Shown: piece by piece, positions 23,491 to 32,855 of the stretch
Layout: every line of letters starts with the position of its first letter
Numbering within the stretch: position 1 is the stretch's first letter
NCBI GenBank assembly: GCA_028095005.1
Contig: CM051460.1
Location: 158,467,461 to 158,531,460 of the forward strand
DNA: 64,000 bases
Origin: Rhynchospora pubera
Taxonomy: Eukaryota; Streptophyta; Magnoliopsida; Poales; Cyperaceae
Direction of reading: 5' to 3'
Notes under the pieces: generated by a model
The model's input: only the letters and a program-made list of their open reading frames with translations
What the model was told of the DNA's origin: nothing
Database searches by the model: none
Program-made: the position numbers and the translations under genes

Positions 23491-24755
23491 ACTGCTTCAG
23501 TTACGAAAAGTTGTGGTCGTACACTCGGTTATTGCTTTGTCGCCCGTCCGTTACGAAAAGTTTCCAAGGTTGGTGGAAGCCGTCAGTTGAGAGATGTCCG
23601 CCGTATGGGAGGTATAATATTTTTTTAAATAAAATAAATGAAATATTGTAATATAACATCAATTTGTTTGTTTAAAAATTATAATCAAAATTTTGGTAAA
23701 CAAATTTGATAGGTAATAATTAATTAGTTAAAATTAATCCAAATTCGTTATTTGAAATTAGTTAGTTAAACAATTAAAATTAGTCATAATTATAAACAAA
23801 TTAAAATTAAATTACTCATAATTGTAAACAAATTAAATTACGTAATTTAAAATTAATTACTTAGTTTAACAATTGAAATCATGATAATTGTAATGATTTG
23901 GCAGGCAATGGACGACACGGCTGAGGTCGAAAAAGGTGAAAGGTCCCGTTCGCAGCGGTATTGAGTACGCTCGAGACGTACTAATGAAGATGGAGCATGC
24001 ACACGTGGTGTGGCGGCCATATGAGGATGAGCTCAGACAGGTGGTCATGCCTCCTATTGCCCGCTACGAGCAGAGGTACTACCGGCTCCGCGTTCCATGC
24101 ATCCATTTCTGGGTCGTGGCGTGGCACTATGCCGATCGGGTGATGCATCAGTTCATGTTATTCCAGACTGTTCCGCCTCCTCTTCCTACGGTACGTTATT
24201 CTTTTCACCTTCGTGATTTAAATTGAAATATTTATAATACGTGCATTACATATGACCTAAAAAAACAGGCTTGGAGGAGGATGGAGGCTTTGTTACAGTA
24301 CCGGCACAATACATTTCGGCAGAGGGATTTGCAGGATCTTTTCTCAGTAGAGGTTGCGATGTGGGCCGACACGACGCAGGTCGAGGTGGCAGAGGCGCGG
24401 CCATGGAGTGACGATATTTTGCCCGCGTACGATAGATGGATGCGGATACATGGAGGTGCTCATCTTGTCCCCATTCCGGGAGTAGCACAGCAGATTCCAG
24501 CTAGCCGGATGACCTATCTAGAGGATGCGCCCGAGCGGGTGTCTATGGTAAGTTTTTTACTCAATTAAAATGAATTGATTTGTATTTTGGTCACTAACAA
24601 CAAATAAACAGGTCAAGCACATATTGACGCAAGCTCTGCGAGCATGTGCATGGGCGGTGAAGAAAGGATTCAGACGGGCTGGGAAGGAGATGCTGAAGGG
24701 CTGCAGGACGCAGTTGGAGCTCGTTGGGGAGCCGCATCGGTTACCTCACCTCTGA
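23463..24755 (+). CDS. Plant mobile domain (PMD, MAIN-like) protein, N-terminally short
   Basis: Four exons join in phase: 23463-23611, 23905-24190, 24269-24547 and 24612-24755, all with GT-AG borders. The core has PPYGRQW, HVVWRPYEDEL, YRLRVPCIHFWVVAWH, YADRVMHQF and MTYLEDAPERV, in the order known from aminotransferase-like plant mobile domain proteins such as MAIN and the 'phosphatase 7 long form homolog' group. The domain occurs both in host silencing factors and in plant transposons. The N-terminal third usual for the family is missing, and the ATG chosen lies at a simple repeat, so the true start is uncertain. It may be functional or truncated. The gene lies wholly inside the Mutator element, so it should move with it. 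The last exon encodes a basic RACAWAVKKGFRRAGKEM segment and ends at TGA. Confidence 0.8.
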
Positions 24756-25526
24756 AAAATTCTAACAAAAATACTGAGCTGTTAATTGGCGGACGAATTT
24801 TCCTAAACTTAAATTTCAACATTTTTAGGCGTACCATTTGTTCAAAACAAAAATGACAAAGGACCAAGATAGTCACACAATCAAATCAATACTTTTTCTT
24901 TTTTTTTACTGTTTTCAATTTAAGTAAATTAATAATTATATTTTAATTAAAATTGTAAAATTAAATTAATAATTTATATTGTTTTGTAAATTAAATTAAA
25001 GTAGTTAAAAAAATAATAGCTCAATCAAATTAAATTAACTAAATGAAATTAAATTAAATTAATTACTTCAAACAACTAAATAAGATTTTATTACATTAAA
25101 TTAAGTCAAATTATTAAATAATTTTATTTGATTAATTTTTAATGTCATTAAATTCATGCAACTGATAAAGTCTGGAAAAGAACTGCAAAAGGACAGGCGT
25201 GCTCTGATAAAAGGTCAAAAGTATACTGATGCCTACCTAAGGACTGCAAAAGGACAGGCGTGCTCTGATAAAAGCTCAAAAGTATACTGATGCCTACCTA
25301 AGCACTGCAACAAGGACAAACGTATTCTAATAAAGTCCGAAAAGTATACTGATACCTACCTAAGCTATGCAAAATGACAAACGTATTCTGATAAAGTCTG
25401 AAAAGATATCACATTATATTTATTAATTTTAAATAATTGCAAGTCTAAACTGATCTATAAAATTATTCTTCCTCAGCAAAAATATGTCACACCCACTCAA
25501 TCCTTCTTTCTTCAACATTCACTACC
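24756..25526 (+). other. Intergenic part of the Mutator element
   Basis: AT-rich DNA between the two element genes. It holds the 61-bp tandem array listed below. Just before 25527 is the probable leader of the zinc-finger-like gene, ending CACTACCATGG, a good start context. Confidence 0.5.
25182..25405 (+). repeat. Tandem array, 61-bp unit, just under four copies
   Basis: Units begin at 25182, 25243, 25304 and about 25366. The first two are almost identical (ACTGCAAAAGGACAGGCG, GTATACTGATGCCTACCTAA) and the last two are more diverged. It is noncoding as far as I can tell. Confidence 0.88.
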
Positions 25527-26462
25527 ATGGAGAAAGGAAATACCTCCAACAGTGAAGTGCGGGAATGGCCATCTACTCGACATGAGTACTTGCCAAATTT
25601 CACACATTCCCCTGCCAATCCAAATGAGATCGAAAAAGGAGATTATCATGCGATATGTAATAAATGTTACCGCAAATTCGACTACAATATCCATTCGTAA
25701 TATGGTGGCGAGTGGCCATTATACACCCACTATCAGTGGCACATTCATGGTGGCCCAGAAAGAGACCGCAGGGAGAGATTGCGACATTACCTTACTAAAC
25801 CTGAGTCGAGCAACTCTGAACTCTATAAAAAGTAATACACAGAACCTGAACCCATGCCGGAACTCAAACTGTGGAAACCAGATCCTACACCCATGATTGT
25901 TTACGAAAGCATATACGATTTTCGTGGAGACCACACAGTGAGTTGTATAAAGTGTGGTCAGGTTTTCAATTTCAAAGATACCATTTTGCGTGACCACTAC
26001 GATGAACACAAAAAACAAGAAGAGAGGGATGAAATTGTAAAGGGATTCAGAGTGAAAGAACAATGGTTCGAAAGGAGAAGAATGAAAGAAAAGGCCGCCG
26101 AAGAGAGCCGGAGGTTGCAACAAGAAAAAATTGGAAAAAAAATTAAGGAGAGCCTAATCAAGATCAAGAAGAGAGATGAACAACGCAAAATTGCAGTAGC
26201 TAGAATGGTTGAGATTGAGCAACAAGAAGCCGAGGCATCTTTCTGGAACGAAGCCGCTCAATTCGCAGACAACCCGGCTGCGAATAATCAACAAGAAAAT
26301 GATGAGGCTTTTTGGAACGAAGCAGCTCAACTCGCTGAAAACCACGGTGCCAGTAATGAACAACAACCTGATGCCGCTTTCTGGAACGAGGCCGCTCAAT
26401 TCGCCGACAACCATGGTGCCAGTAATCAACAAGAAATGAATACGGAAGAAGATCAACCCTAG
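25527..26462 (+). pseudogene. Zinc-finger-like gene with FWNEAA repeats and two in-frame stops
   Basis: A single frame of 312 codons runs from ATG 25527 to TAG 26462, interrupted only by TAA at 25698 and 25833. The first 57 codons end in CNKCYRKF. The middle block of 44 codons has YQWHIHGGPERDRRERLRHY. The last block restarts at Met 25854 and could give a 202-residue protein by itself. It has CIKCGQVFNF followed by H and H (a C-x2-C-x13-H-x3-H finger), a charged helical region rich in E, K and R, then three repeats of 23-24 residues around FWNEAAQFADN. The protein-like character on both sides of each stop suggests recent decay or a read-through product. The gene has no introns. I do not know the family. 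Its place beside the mobile-domain gene suggests an accessory role in the element. Confidence 0.65.
26232..26441 (+). repeat. In-frame triple repeat (72, 69 and 69 bp)
   Basis: Each unit encodes FWNEAAQ, then A-D/E-N, then a Q/N-rich spacer. Lengths are multiples of three and the frame is kept, so the repeats expanded inside a coding sequence. Confidence 0.85.
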
Positions 26463-26535
26463 TGGGAGGAAATTCTGCAACATGTAGATGATCAAGATCT
26501 CTAAGTTTATTTATTACTTTGTTTTTAAGTACCCT

Positions 26536-26666
26536 GGTGTGTTCATTTATATTATGGTTTTTTATGTACATTTTTCCTTTTATATTATTTTAGTGTGCTA
26601 AATTATATTATGATTTTCATGTATTTTTCCCTTTCTTTTATTTTAGTGTGCTAATCTATATTATGG
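26536..26666. repeat. Tandem repeat of about 55 bp, 2.4 copies
   Basis: TTAGTGTGCTAA and TATATTATGGTTTT recur with a period of 53-57 bp, just after the zinc-finger-like gene. Confidence 0.65.
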
Positions 26667-26689
26667 TTACAAAATTCAATTCTTCTTCT

Positions 26690-26878
26690 AATGGTGAACA
26701 TATACATAAAACAAAGTGAACATATAAACGATCTAAGTGAACACATACAAACAAATAAGTTCTATAAAAATAAGTTAGTAAGTGTTCACTTAGATCGACT
26801 ATATGTTCAGCTTATTTACGGTATATGTTCACTTTGTATTTACCAAAGGCTGGGATGGTATATTTGCCGATGATGACA
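26690..26878. mobile_element. GAACATATA-rich foldback element, copy B, nested in the Mutator element
   Basis: AAGTGAACATATA and CGATCTAAGTGAACAC occur on both arms in inverted order. The right end complements the left end of copy A (15084) over more than 80 bp. The left arm seems shortened. Confidence 0.6.
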
Positions 26879-27414
26879 CTTATAATTCCTGTATTTTTAT
26901 ATTATGAATTAAATGAAATAAATCTAATATTTAATTATAAGTTTATATTATAATTATTGCCATAAATAAATTATTACATAAAGTATTATGTACTTATTAT
27001 GTACAACATTTAACATAATTGAAAATTTTTAATATTAAAAATATAACCATCCATATCAAATTAATATCAAAACTTTAAATATTAAAATATTATTCATAAT
27101 ATAGAATTATATTATACTAACATTCTTCAAAATATCAAAAATCCAGTTCTAAACAAACGACAAAAATTTTATAATATATTAATTTAATATTAAAATTTTA
27201 TATATTTAATTAATGTTTATAATAGAAGTAAAATAAAATATATTAATTTAATATCTTATCTTCAAAATATATTACTAAAATTTCATAATATATTAATTTC
27301 ATATTAAATTTTCATATATTTAATTAATTTTTATAATAGAATTACAATAAAACCATGAAAAAGACAAAATTGAGCTGTTACAGCACTGTTCGGAATCCCA
27401 AAATCCGATCTAAC

Positions 27415-27585
27415 GTTAGATCGGAATCCCAGAATCCGATCTAACGTTAGATCGGAATTCAGGAATCCGATCTAACGTTCGGAATCCAGGATTCCGATCT
27501 TACGATACTATTTATATTAAACTGATTAAATTGATATTAATTTTATTGGATTATATTATTTTAATATTATTTTTTAAAATTTCGG
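27415..27585. repeat. Right terminal inverted repeat of the Mutator element
   Basis: It is the inverted partner of 22527-22697 with one mismatch in 171 bp. It is followed inward by one additional palindromic module (27390-27414) that the left end lacks. Confidence 0.92.
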
Positions 27586-27980
27586 TCCGAAGTTATATGA
27601 ACCACAGGTCCACAGCACTAACATTTCCTATTTTATAAAAGAAAATAAAACTTAAATTTGAGCACTTTGTAAGTTTGCATTAGGTGTTCGATTCTCTCTA
27701 CCAGGAACATTGCTATGTGTCGTATAAGTGGTCCATTATGATTTGGCGGTGAGATCACTTTTCTTTTTTTTTTTATATTTTTATTTATGTTTTGCATCTG
27801 GTTTATTGGCCTAATCTGCCATTTTTTAATTTGCACAAAAAAAAATTGAAAGTAAGTTTCGTCTTCAATGCATCACCAACACAAAAAAATTTATTGATAA
27901 AGAAACTTTTCCAATATCAAAATATAAGCAAAGCAACTATCCTTGATTCTTCGAATTTAGTATAATTACGAATTCTTTAT

Positions 27981-28211
27981 GGGTCTGTTTGTTGAATTAG
28001 GGAATAGGGAATAGGAATAAGAAATTTCGATTTGCGTCCTTATTCTTATTCTTGTGCAATTCAAACAACTCAAGAATAAGGAATAAGGGCCCTTATTCCT
28101 ATACTAACAAAACCATGGTATAAGAATAAAGAATAAAGATAAGCACGTAAACCGAAATTTCTAATTCATATTCCCTATTTCCGACTTATTCCATTGCATC
28201 CAAACACACCC
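27981..28211. mobile_element. Tourist-like MITE relative, about 231 bp
   Basis: The ends are GGGTCTGTTTG and the complement of GGGTGTGTTTGGATGC. The interior has repeated GGAATAGGGAATAGGAATAA on the left and the same words inverted on the right. Flanking trinucleotides (TAT and AAT) do not match exactly. Confidence 0.6.
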
Positions 28212-28455
28212 AATATATATAGCAAAAAAAATTGTTCGGCAATGTTTTAATAAACTTCGATTGAACCCTACTTTTTAATTAAGCTCGGGTAATAAATTTT
28301 TTAAGGTCAATTTGAATTTATTTAAAAAAATGCTATCGTGAATTTTGATAAAATTAATCCTAATTGTTAAAGCAATTTGAATAAAATATTAAAACCGGTC
28401 AGAATCTCCCTTTAACTAGAATCCATGATGAATCAGGGCCTAGACGGTCCGGATG

Positions 28456-28635
28456 GAAATGAGATCCGGTCCCGCGCGGGACCATCCAGCGCACCGCTTT
28501 GAGCCGTATGATTTAATCTCAATGACAAAGGGAGCTCCGTGTATGTAACCTGATTGATAGACTCGAATCGTCCAGATCAAATCGGACGGTCGATAAGCTG
28601 CGCTGGACGGTCCCGCGCGAGAGCAGAGTAGGATT
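28456..28635. mobile_element. GC-rich Mutator-type MITE, copy 2 (180 bp)
   Basis: It is flanked by a perfect 10-bp repeat, GGTCCGGATG. The arms carry GGTCCCGCGC and its complement. The core GGGAGCTCCGTGTATGTAACC is shared with copies 1 and 3. The right end, GAGCAGAGTAGGATT, matches copy 1 (CAGCAGAGTCGGATT). Confidence 0.85.
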
Positions 28636-28739
28636 GGTCCGGATGTACTGAACCAATTTAACAAATTACGCACAACTATAGAGTAGTAACTGTACCAAAT
28701 TTTATAATAATTGTACTCGGCACAGTTTCCGTTTCCCGA

Positions 28740-28850
28740 TGCGTCGGTCGTCCCACGTGCGCACACCACTTAGCATCGTACGGTTCGCCCGAACAGCACG
28801 TGTCACTCTCTTCCCTTGTCCTTCCCCGTTCCCGCCCCCACGGCCCCACC
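28740..28850 (+). promoter_or_regulatory. G-box-rich segment, probable original promoter of the ARM gene
   Basis: CCCACGTGCG and CAGCACGTGTCA, both with a CACGTG or ACGTG core, occur within 60 bp. Removing the element at 28851-29992 and one duplication brings this sequence directly next to the leader of the ARM gene. Confidence 0.4.
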
Positions 28851-29992
28851 GAATCCGAATCCTCTGTGAAGGTGATTTGTTTTGCAGGGTGCGAAAGTTT
28901 GCACAGGAGCCGTTCGATTCCATCCAAGGGTTCAGATTCGTTAGCTATGCTATATGGCTTAAAAAAAAATAGAAAAAAAGACGAAAAGCACTGCCAGCGT
29001 AGAAAAACCTTTCGTCTCCTTCCTTTTTCTAATTTCTCCGTCCCTTTCCTTACTCCTCCTCCCCCGCCGCCTCCCTTGTTTGTTACCTTCCCCTCGGCGT
29101 AAAAAATCGCTCTTTCGAAAATCGATGCGTGAGAAAAACCTTACGTGACTCACGGAGAGAGAAAGTCGTGATGTTCATTCTAGTGATGAAGGACCCAATC
29201 ATTTTCGTCAGACCTAGCTTAAACTAACAACCCTAGAGCACGCTAGAGTTTCTTACATTGCTCATAAATTTTAGTAATTCCTTGTAGCATTCGTTACAGT
29301 ATAGTGATAGTGATGAAGGACCATCAATGAGCTCAAAATTTCCCACTAAGTAAACCCAGACTATTGTATTGGAATTCCAAAATTTACATGAATGCTATTG
29401 TATCTCCATTTTCCCTTTAATCAAACTATTGAGAAATCTCCAAATCATATGAGAATGAAACCACTGGTAGGCAAAAAAAAAAAAGTTACTACTATGGTCA
29501 CTTTGTAATTATCATTATGTATGTCTGTATGGCTTGTTTTAGTGAAATTGAGGCGGACCAAAATAAATGTCAACTTTACTATTTCAATACATCAGCTCAG
29601 ACAGAGAGGGTACTAATGTGTAGAAGAAGTCGCTTGGCCATGGTGAGAAGGGACGAAGTGGGAGAAGGAGAAAGCAGTGCGAACCAAGATGCAGATAGAG
29701 TTGCGAAGGAGAGAGTTGTAGGGGTTTCAGAGTGCCACGATTGTACTACGAGGGGAAGGTAACAAACAAGGGAGGCGGAGGAGGAGTAAGAGAAGGACGG
29801 GACATGAAATTTTGAGAAAGGAAGGAGAGAAGAAGGGTTTTTTACACGGGCAGTATTTTTTCTCTTTTTCTATTTTATTTTTTAAGCGATCTAGCATAGC
29901 TAAGGAATCTGAATCCTTGATAGAATCGAACGGCTCCTGTGCAAACTTTCACACCCTGCAAAGAAAATAACTTTCGCAGAGGATTCGGATCG
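28851..29992. mobile_element. Mutator-type foldback element, 1142 bp, in the ARM gene promoter
   Basis: The 9-bp repeat GGCCCCACC lies on both sides (28842-28850 and 29993-30001). The terminal arms, 28851-29096 and about 29752-29992, are inverted copies of roughly 245 bp starting GAATCCGAATCCTCTG on the left and CGATCCGAATCCTCTG on the right, with maybe 85-90 % identity by eye. The outer motif resembles the end of the MITE at 63044-63468. The inner 650 bp do not pair. On the minus strand their right part has a pyrimidine-rich stretch with ATGGCCAAGCGACTTC, which may be a captured gene start. No transposase is seen. Confidence 0.8.
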
Positions 29993-30001
29993 GGCCCCAC
30001 C

Positions 30002-30169
30002 CCATCCATCCCTTCTTATTTCTTCCCTGATTTTCTCTCTAAAGCTTCTCTTTTTATTTCTTTTCTTCCCTTCTCTCTCTCTCAACTCCTCTTAAAACCC
30101 CCCTCCATTCCCTTCCAGAGAAGAAACAAAACCAAAACTCACGAGGTCGAAATCTCTCTCTCTCTCTCT
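30002..30169 (+). promoter_or_regulatory. CT-rich 5' leader of the ARM gene
   Basis: A pyrimidine-rich stretch ending in about nine CT units (30151-30169) comes immediately before the ATG. CT-rich leaders are common just upstream of plant start codons. The transcription start itself cannot be placed, and it may now lie in the inserted element. Confidence 0.45.
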
Positions 30170-31583
30170 ATGGAATCAGAGTCGCCTCCTATGTATCGCT
30201 ACATGCCGAGGAGTTACAGCGACAGCGGCGACTCCTCCGGCGCCTTCAGCGACTGCAACAGCGATCGCTCCGGAGAGTTCCCTCCCTCTCCTCTCTCCGG
30301 GAGCGCCGCGTCTGCTTCCCTCCATCGTATCCTTCTCTCGTGCGCCGCGGTCGATTCCTCCGATGAGGTCATTGATTCCCTTGTCGCCGAGCTCTCCTCT
30401 CCGAATACTGATCTTGAATCGCTCCGTCGTGCCGCAACTGAGCTCCGCCTTCTCGCCAAACACAATCCTGATAATCGGATCCGGATCGCCCGTGCGGGTG
30501 CGGTGCGCCCGTTGATATCTCTTCTCTCTCACCAGGATCCGATTTTGCAAGAAAATGGCGTCACTGCTCTGTTAAATCTCTCTCTATGCGACGAGAACAA
30601 GGCACCGATTGCTGAAGCCGGCGCAATTCGACCATTGGTCAGGGCACTTAAATCGGGACCCACTGCGGCGGCCAGAGAAAACGCAGCGTGTGCGCTCTTA
30701 CGGCTGTCCCAATTAGATGGTTTGGCCACTGCCATAGGCCGTGCCGGAGCGATTCCTCTTTTAGTAAATCTTTTAGAGACCGGTGGGCCCCGTGGGAAGA
30801 AGGATGCGGCGACAACCTTATACTCTCTATGTCATGGGTCAAGAGAGAATAAATTGCAAGCAGTTCAACACGGTGCGGTACGGCCTCTGCTTGAATTGAT
30901 GGCTGATTCCGAATCAGGAATGGTCGATAAGGCGGCTTACGTGTTGCATGCTCTTGTGACGACATCGGAAGGAAGGGATGCGGCTGTACAGGAAGGGGGC
31001 ATACCGGTTCTGGTCGAAATGGTTGAGGCTGGGACGCCACGGCAGACAGAGATTGCCACACTGGCGCTGTTGCAGATCTGCGAAGAGAACTCGACGTACC
31101 GAACCATGGTTGCGAGGGAAGGCGTAATCCCGCCTCTCGTCGCGCTTTCTCAATCGTCTGATGCAAGGCCAAAATTGAAAACCAAGGTTTGTGATCATTT
31201 CTTATCATCAATTGATTCTTGAAATTGGTTTTTTTACCTCAATTGTATAGTTCTGGCGTAGTGAAGTTTTTTACTTGTTACAATAACAGTTTAAAAAATT
31301 AGTAGTATTTTTTTAATTGAGGTTATGTTGGAGATTGTGTCCTGATTTGGATAATCATCCGGCGTGTACAGAATTAATAAATTAATAATTCACCAATAAA
31401 GTGTTAATCTGATGATTTCAAATTCCAAGTGCCGGCCGTGGTTCAATTGTTATATTCAGATAAAAGGATAAAATATCTTATTTGGTTTTGAAAATTATTT
31501 GTTTTGAACAGGCGGAAGCGTTGATTGAATTGCTAAGAAAACCAAGGTCAGCTAGCGGTCGATCAAGAGGGGCGGCCGAGTAA
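30170..31583 (+). CDS. ARM-repeat protein without U-box (At3g01400-like)
   Basis: Two exons, 30170-31186 and 31512-31583, encode 362 residues. The 325-bp intron is GT-AG and in phase 0. The N-terminus is Ser-rich (YSDSGDSSGAFSDCNSDRSG). From about residue 60 armadillo repeats follow, marked by AGAVRPLISLLSH, NGVTALLNLSLCDENK, AGAIRPLVRALKSG, ENAACALLRLS, GAIPLLVNLLETGG and GGIPVLVEMVEAGT. The end is ELLRKPRSASGRSRGAAE. This matches the ARM proteins often annotated as 'U-box domain-containing protein 4', but no U-box is present, so ubiquitin ligase activity is not expected. ARM arrays bind partner proteins. An upstream in-frame extension of 77 codons exists, but it lies in the leader and the inserted element, so I chose the ATG after the CT tract. 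The exons have higher GC than the flanks. Confidence 0.95.
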
Positions 31584-32242
31584 AATAAAGTAAAAAAATC
31601 TAGGTGCAAATGCATTACGTCGGGAAAAAAGTAAACCGTGTGGCTCCACGTGGCAGATTTTTCCCCAAGTAGATGGAACCATGTATGGTGCATGGATAAA
31701 TTGACGGACCGTTGGGTGTAAATATTTGTGACCAAGAAGAGTGAGTGTACATTTCTGATGCGAGATAGTGTTTTTTTTTTTTTTACTTTTTAAGTTTGTT
31801 TGGGTTGTTTTTACTTTTCTTTTTACTCGTGCCTTTTTTTTCTTAGTACTGTCAAGGAACGAGGTAGGAAAAGGAATATATAAATGCAAAAAAAAAAAAA
31901 AATTCCTCATATGTTTGTAATTTGTATAGCTTGAGTGATTATGGATGGTTTTGAAATTTAGGACGATCATATCTGGGTATGTAAAAGGCAAAAAGCAGCT
32001 CTCGCTTATAGCGTGTTTGGATATTTTATTCTCTCCCTTCCAGGTTAAAAAGGAGAGTGGACTATTGGATGTGGTTTCAAACTAACTTTGTGCACTTGTT
32101 GGAAACGAGGGAACTAGTCAATAGTCCAAGAGATGTTCTCATTCAATTGTTCAAAAAAAAAAAAAAATGATTTACTCAATCATATTAGCTTCTGGTTGGT
32201 CGTGGTATTGAACTCAATCAAACCCTGAGGAACATCATAATA
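31584..32242. other. ARM gene 3' flank
   Basis: It probably holds the 3' untranslated region. Several long poly-T and poly-A runs are present (31769-31784, 31888-31901, 32153-32167). No other feature was recognised. Confidence 0.4.
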
Positions 32243-32393
32243 GGTGTGTTTGGATCGTTGGAAGAAAGAAGAAGAAGGAAGAAGAAAAAAAAATTATAAA
32301 CAATTCAAACTCTTCATAAAGTTACACACTTTCCAATACTTCTTTTCACTTCTTTTCTTCTTTCCTTCTTCCCACACCTATCCAAACGGAGTC
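32243..32393. mobile_element. Tourist/Harbinger-like MITE, 151 bp
   Basis: The ends are AGGTGTGTTTGGATCG and the complement of GACTCCGTTTGGATAGG, flanked by AAT on both sides. It has the same core as the 13978 copy, with TCATAAAGTTACACACTTTC. Confidence 0.8.
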
Positions 32394-32730
32394 AATCATC
32401 AAACTAGCAAGAACATATTTTACAACAACAATGAAAACTAAGCGCTTTGTCCAAATAAGTTGGGGTAAGTTAGAAATTAAAGCTAGCAAGGTGAATGTCG
32501 CAAAGGTCATAAAACTATAACATTTTTTGGTTTTGTAAACTTTTTGTATGAGTTATTGATCTCACTGGTCAAACGAACATCAAGTCAATTAATTTTCCAT
32601 TACATCATGTACAGAGTGCATTGTACCGAACTAAGTTTTTCTTTGTTATAATATATACATATCAAAAGATGGAAAGATTGGTGGATGCGCCAATATGCCG
32701 TAGTCACAATTTTTTTTTTACATATCAAAA

Positions 32731-32855
32731 GAAGAAGGAAGAAGAAGAAAAAAAATTATAAACAATTCAAACTCTTTACAAAGTTATACACTTCCCAATA
32801 CTTCTTCCCACTTCTTCCCTTCTTCTCTTCTTCCCACACCTATCCAAACGCACCC
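32731..32855. mobile_element. Tourist/Harbinger-like MITE, left end missing
   Basis: The interior and right end (CACACCTATCCAAACGCACCC) belong to the 150-bp family. The left terminal repeat is replaced by unrelated A/T-rich sequence. Confidence 0.75.

Larger units (their letters stand above)
22527..27585 (+). mobile_element. Mutator-type element, 5059 bp, carrying mobile-domain and zinc-finger genes
   Basis: The 9-bp direct repeat TCCGAAGTT flanks the element at 22518-22526 and 27586-27594. The terminal inverted repeats (22527-22697 and 27415-27585, 171 bp) differ at a single base, which points to a young insertion. Each repeat ends inward in stacked CGTTAGATCGGAATCC palindromes. Inside are a TATA box with a noncoding first exon, a plant mobile domain gene, several tandem repeats, a zinc-finger-like gene with two stops, and a nested foldback element. 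I find no MURA-type transposase (no DDE or SWIM zinc-finger region), so movement would need a transposase supplied from elsewhere. Confidence 0.9.

Noticed and set aside
30648..31211. 187-codon minus-strand frame
   Set aside because: It is antisense to the ARM-repeat exon, where high GC and codon bias produce long antisense frames. No motif was seen.
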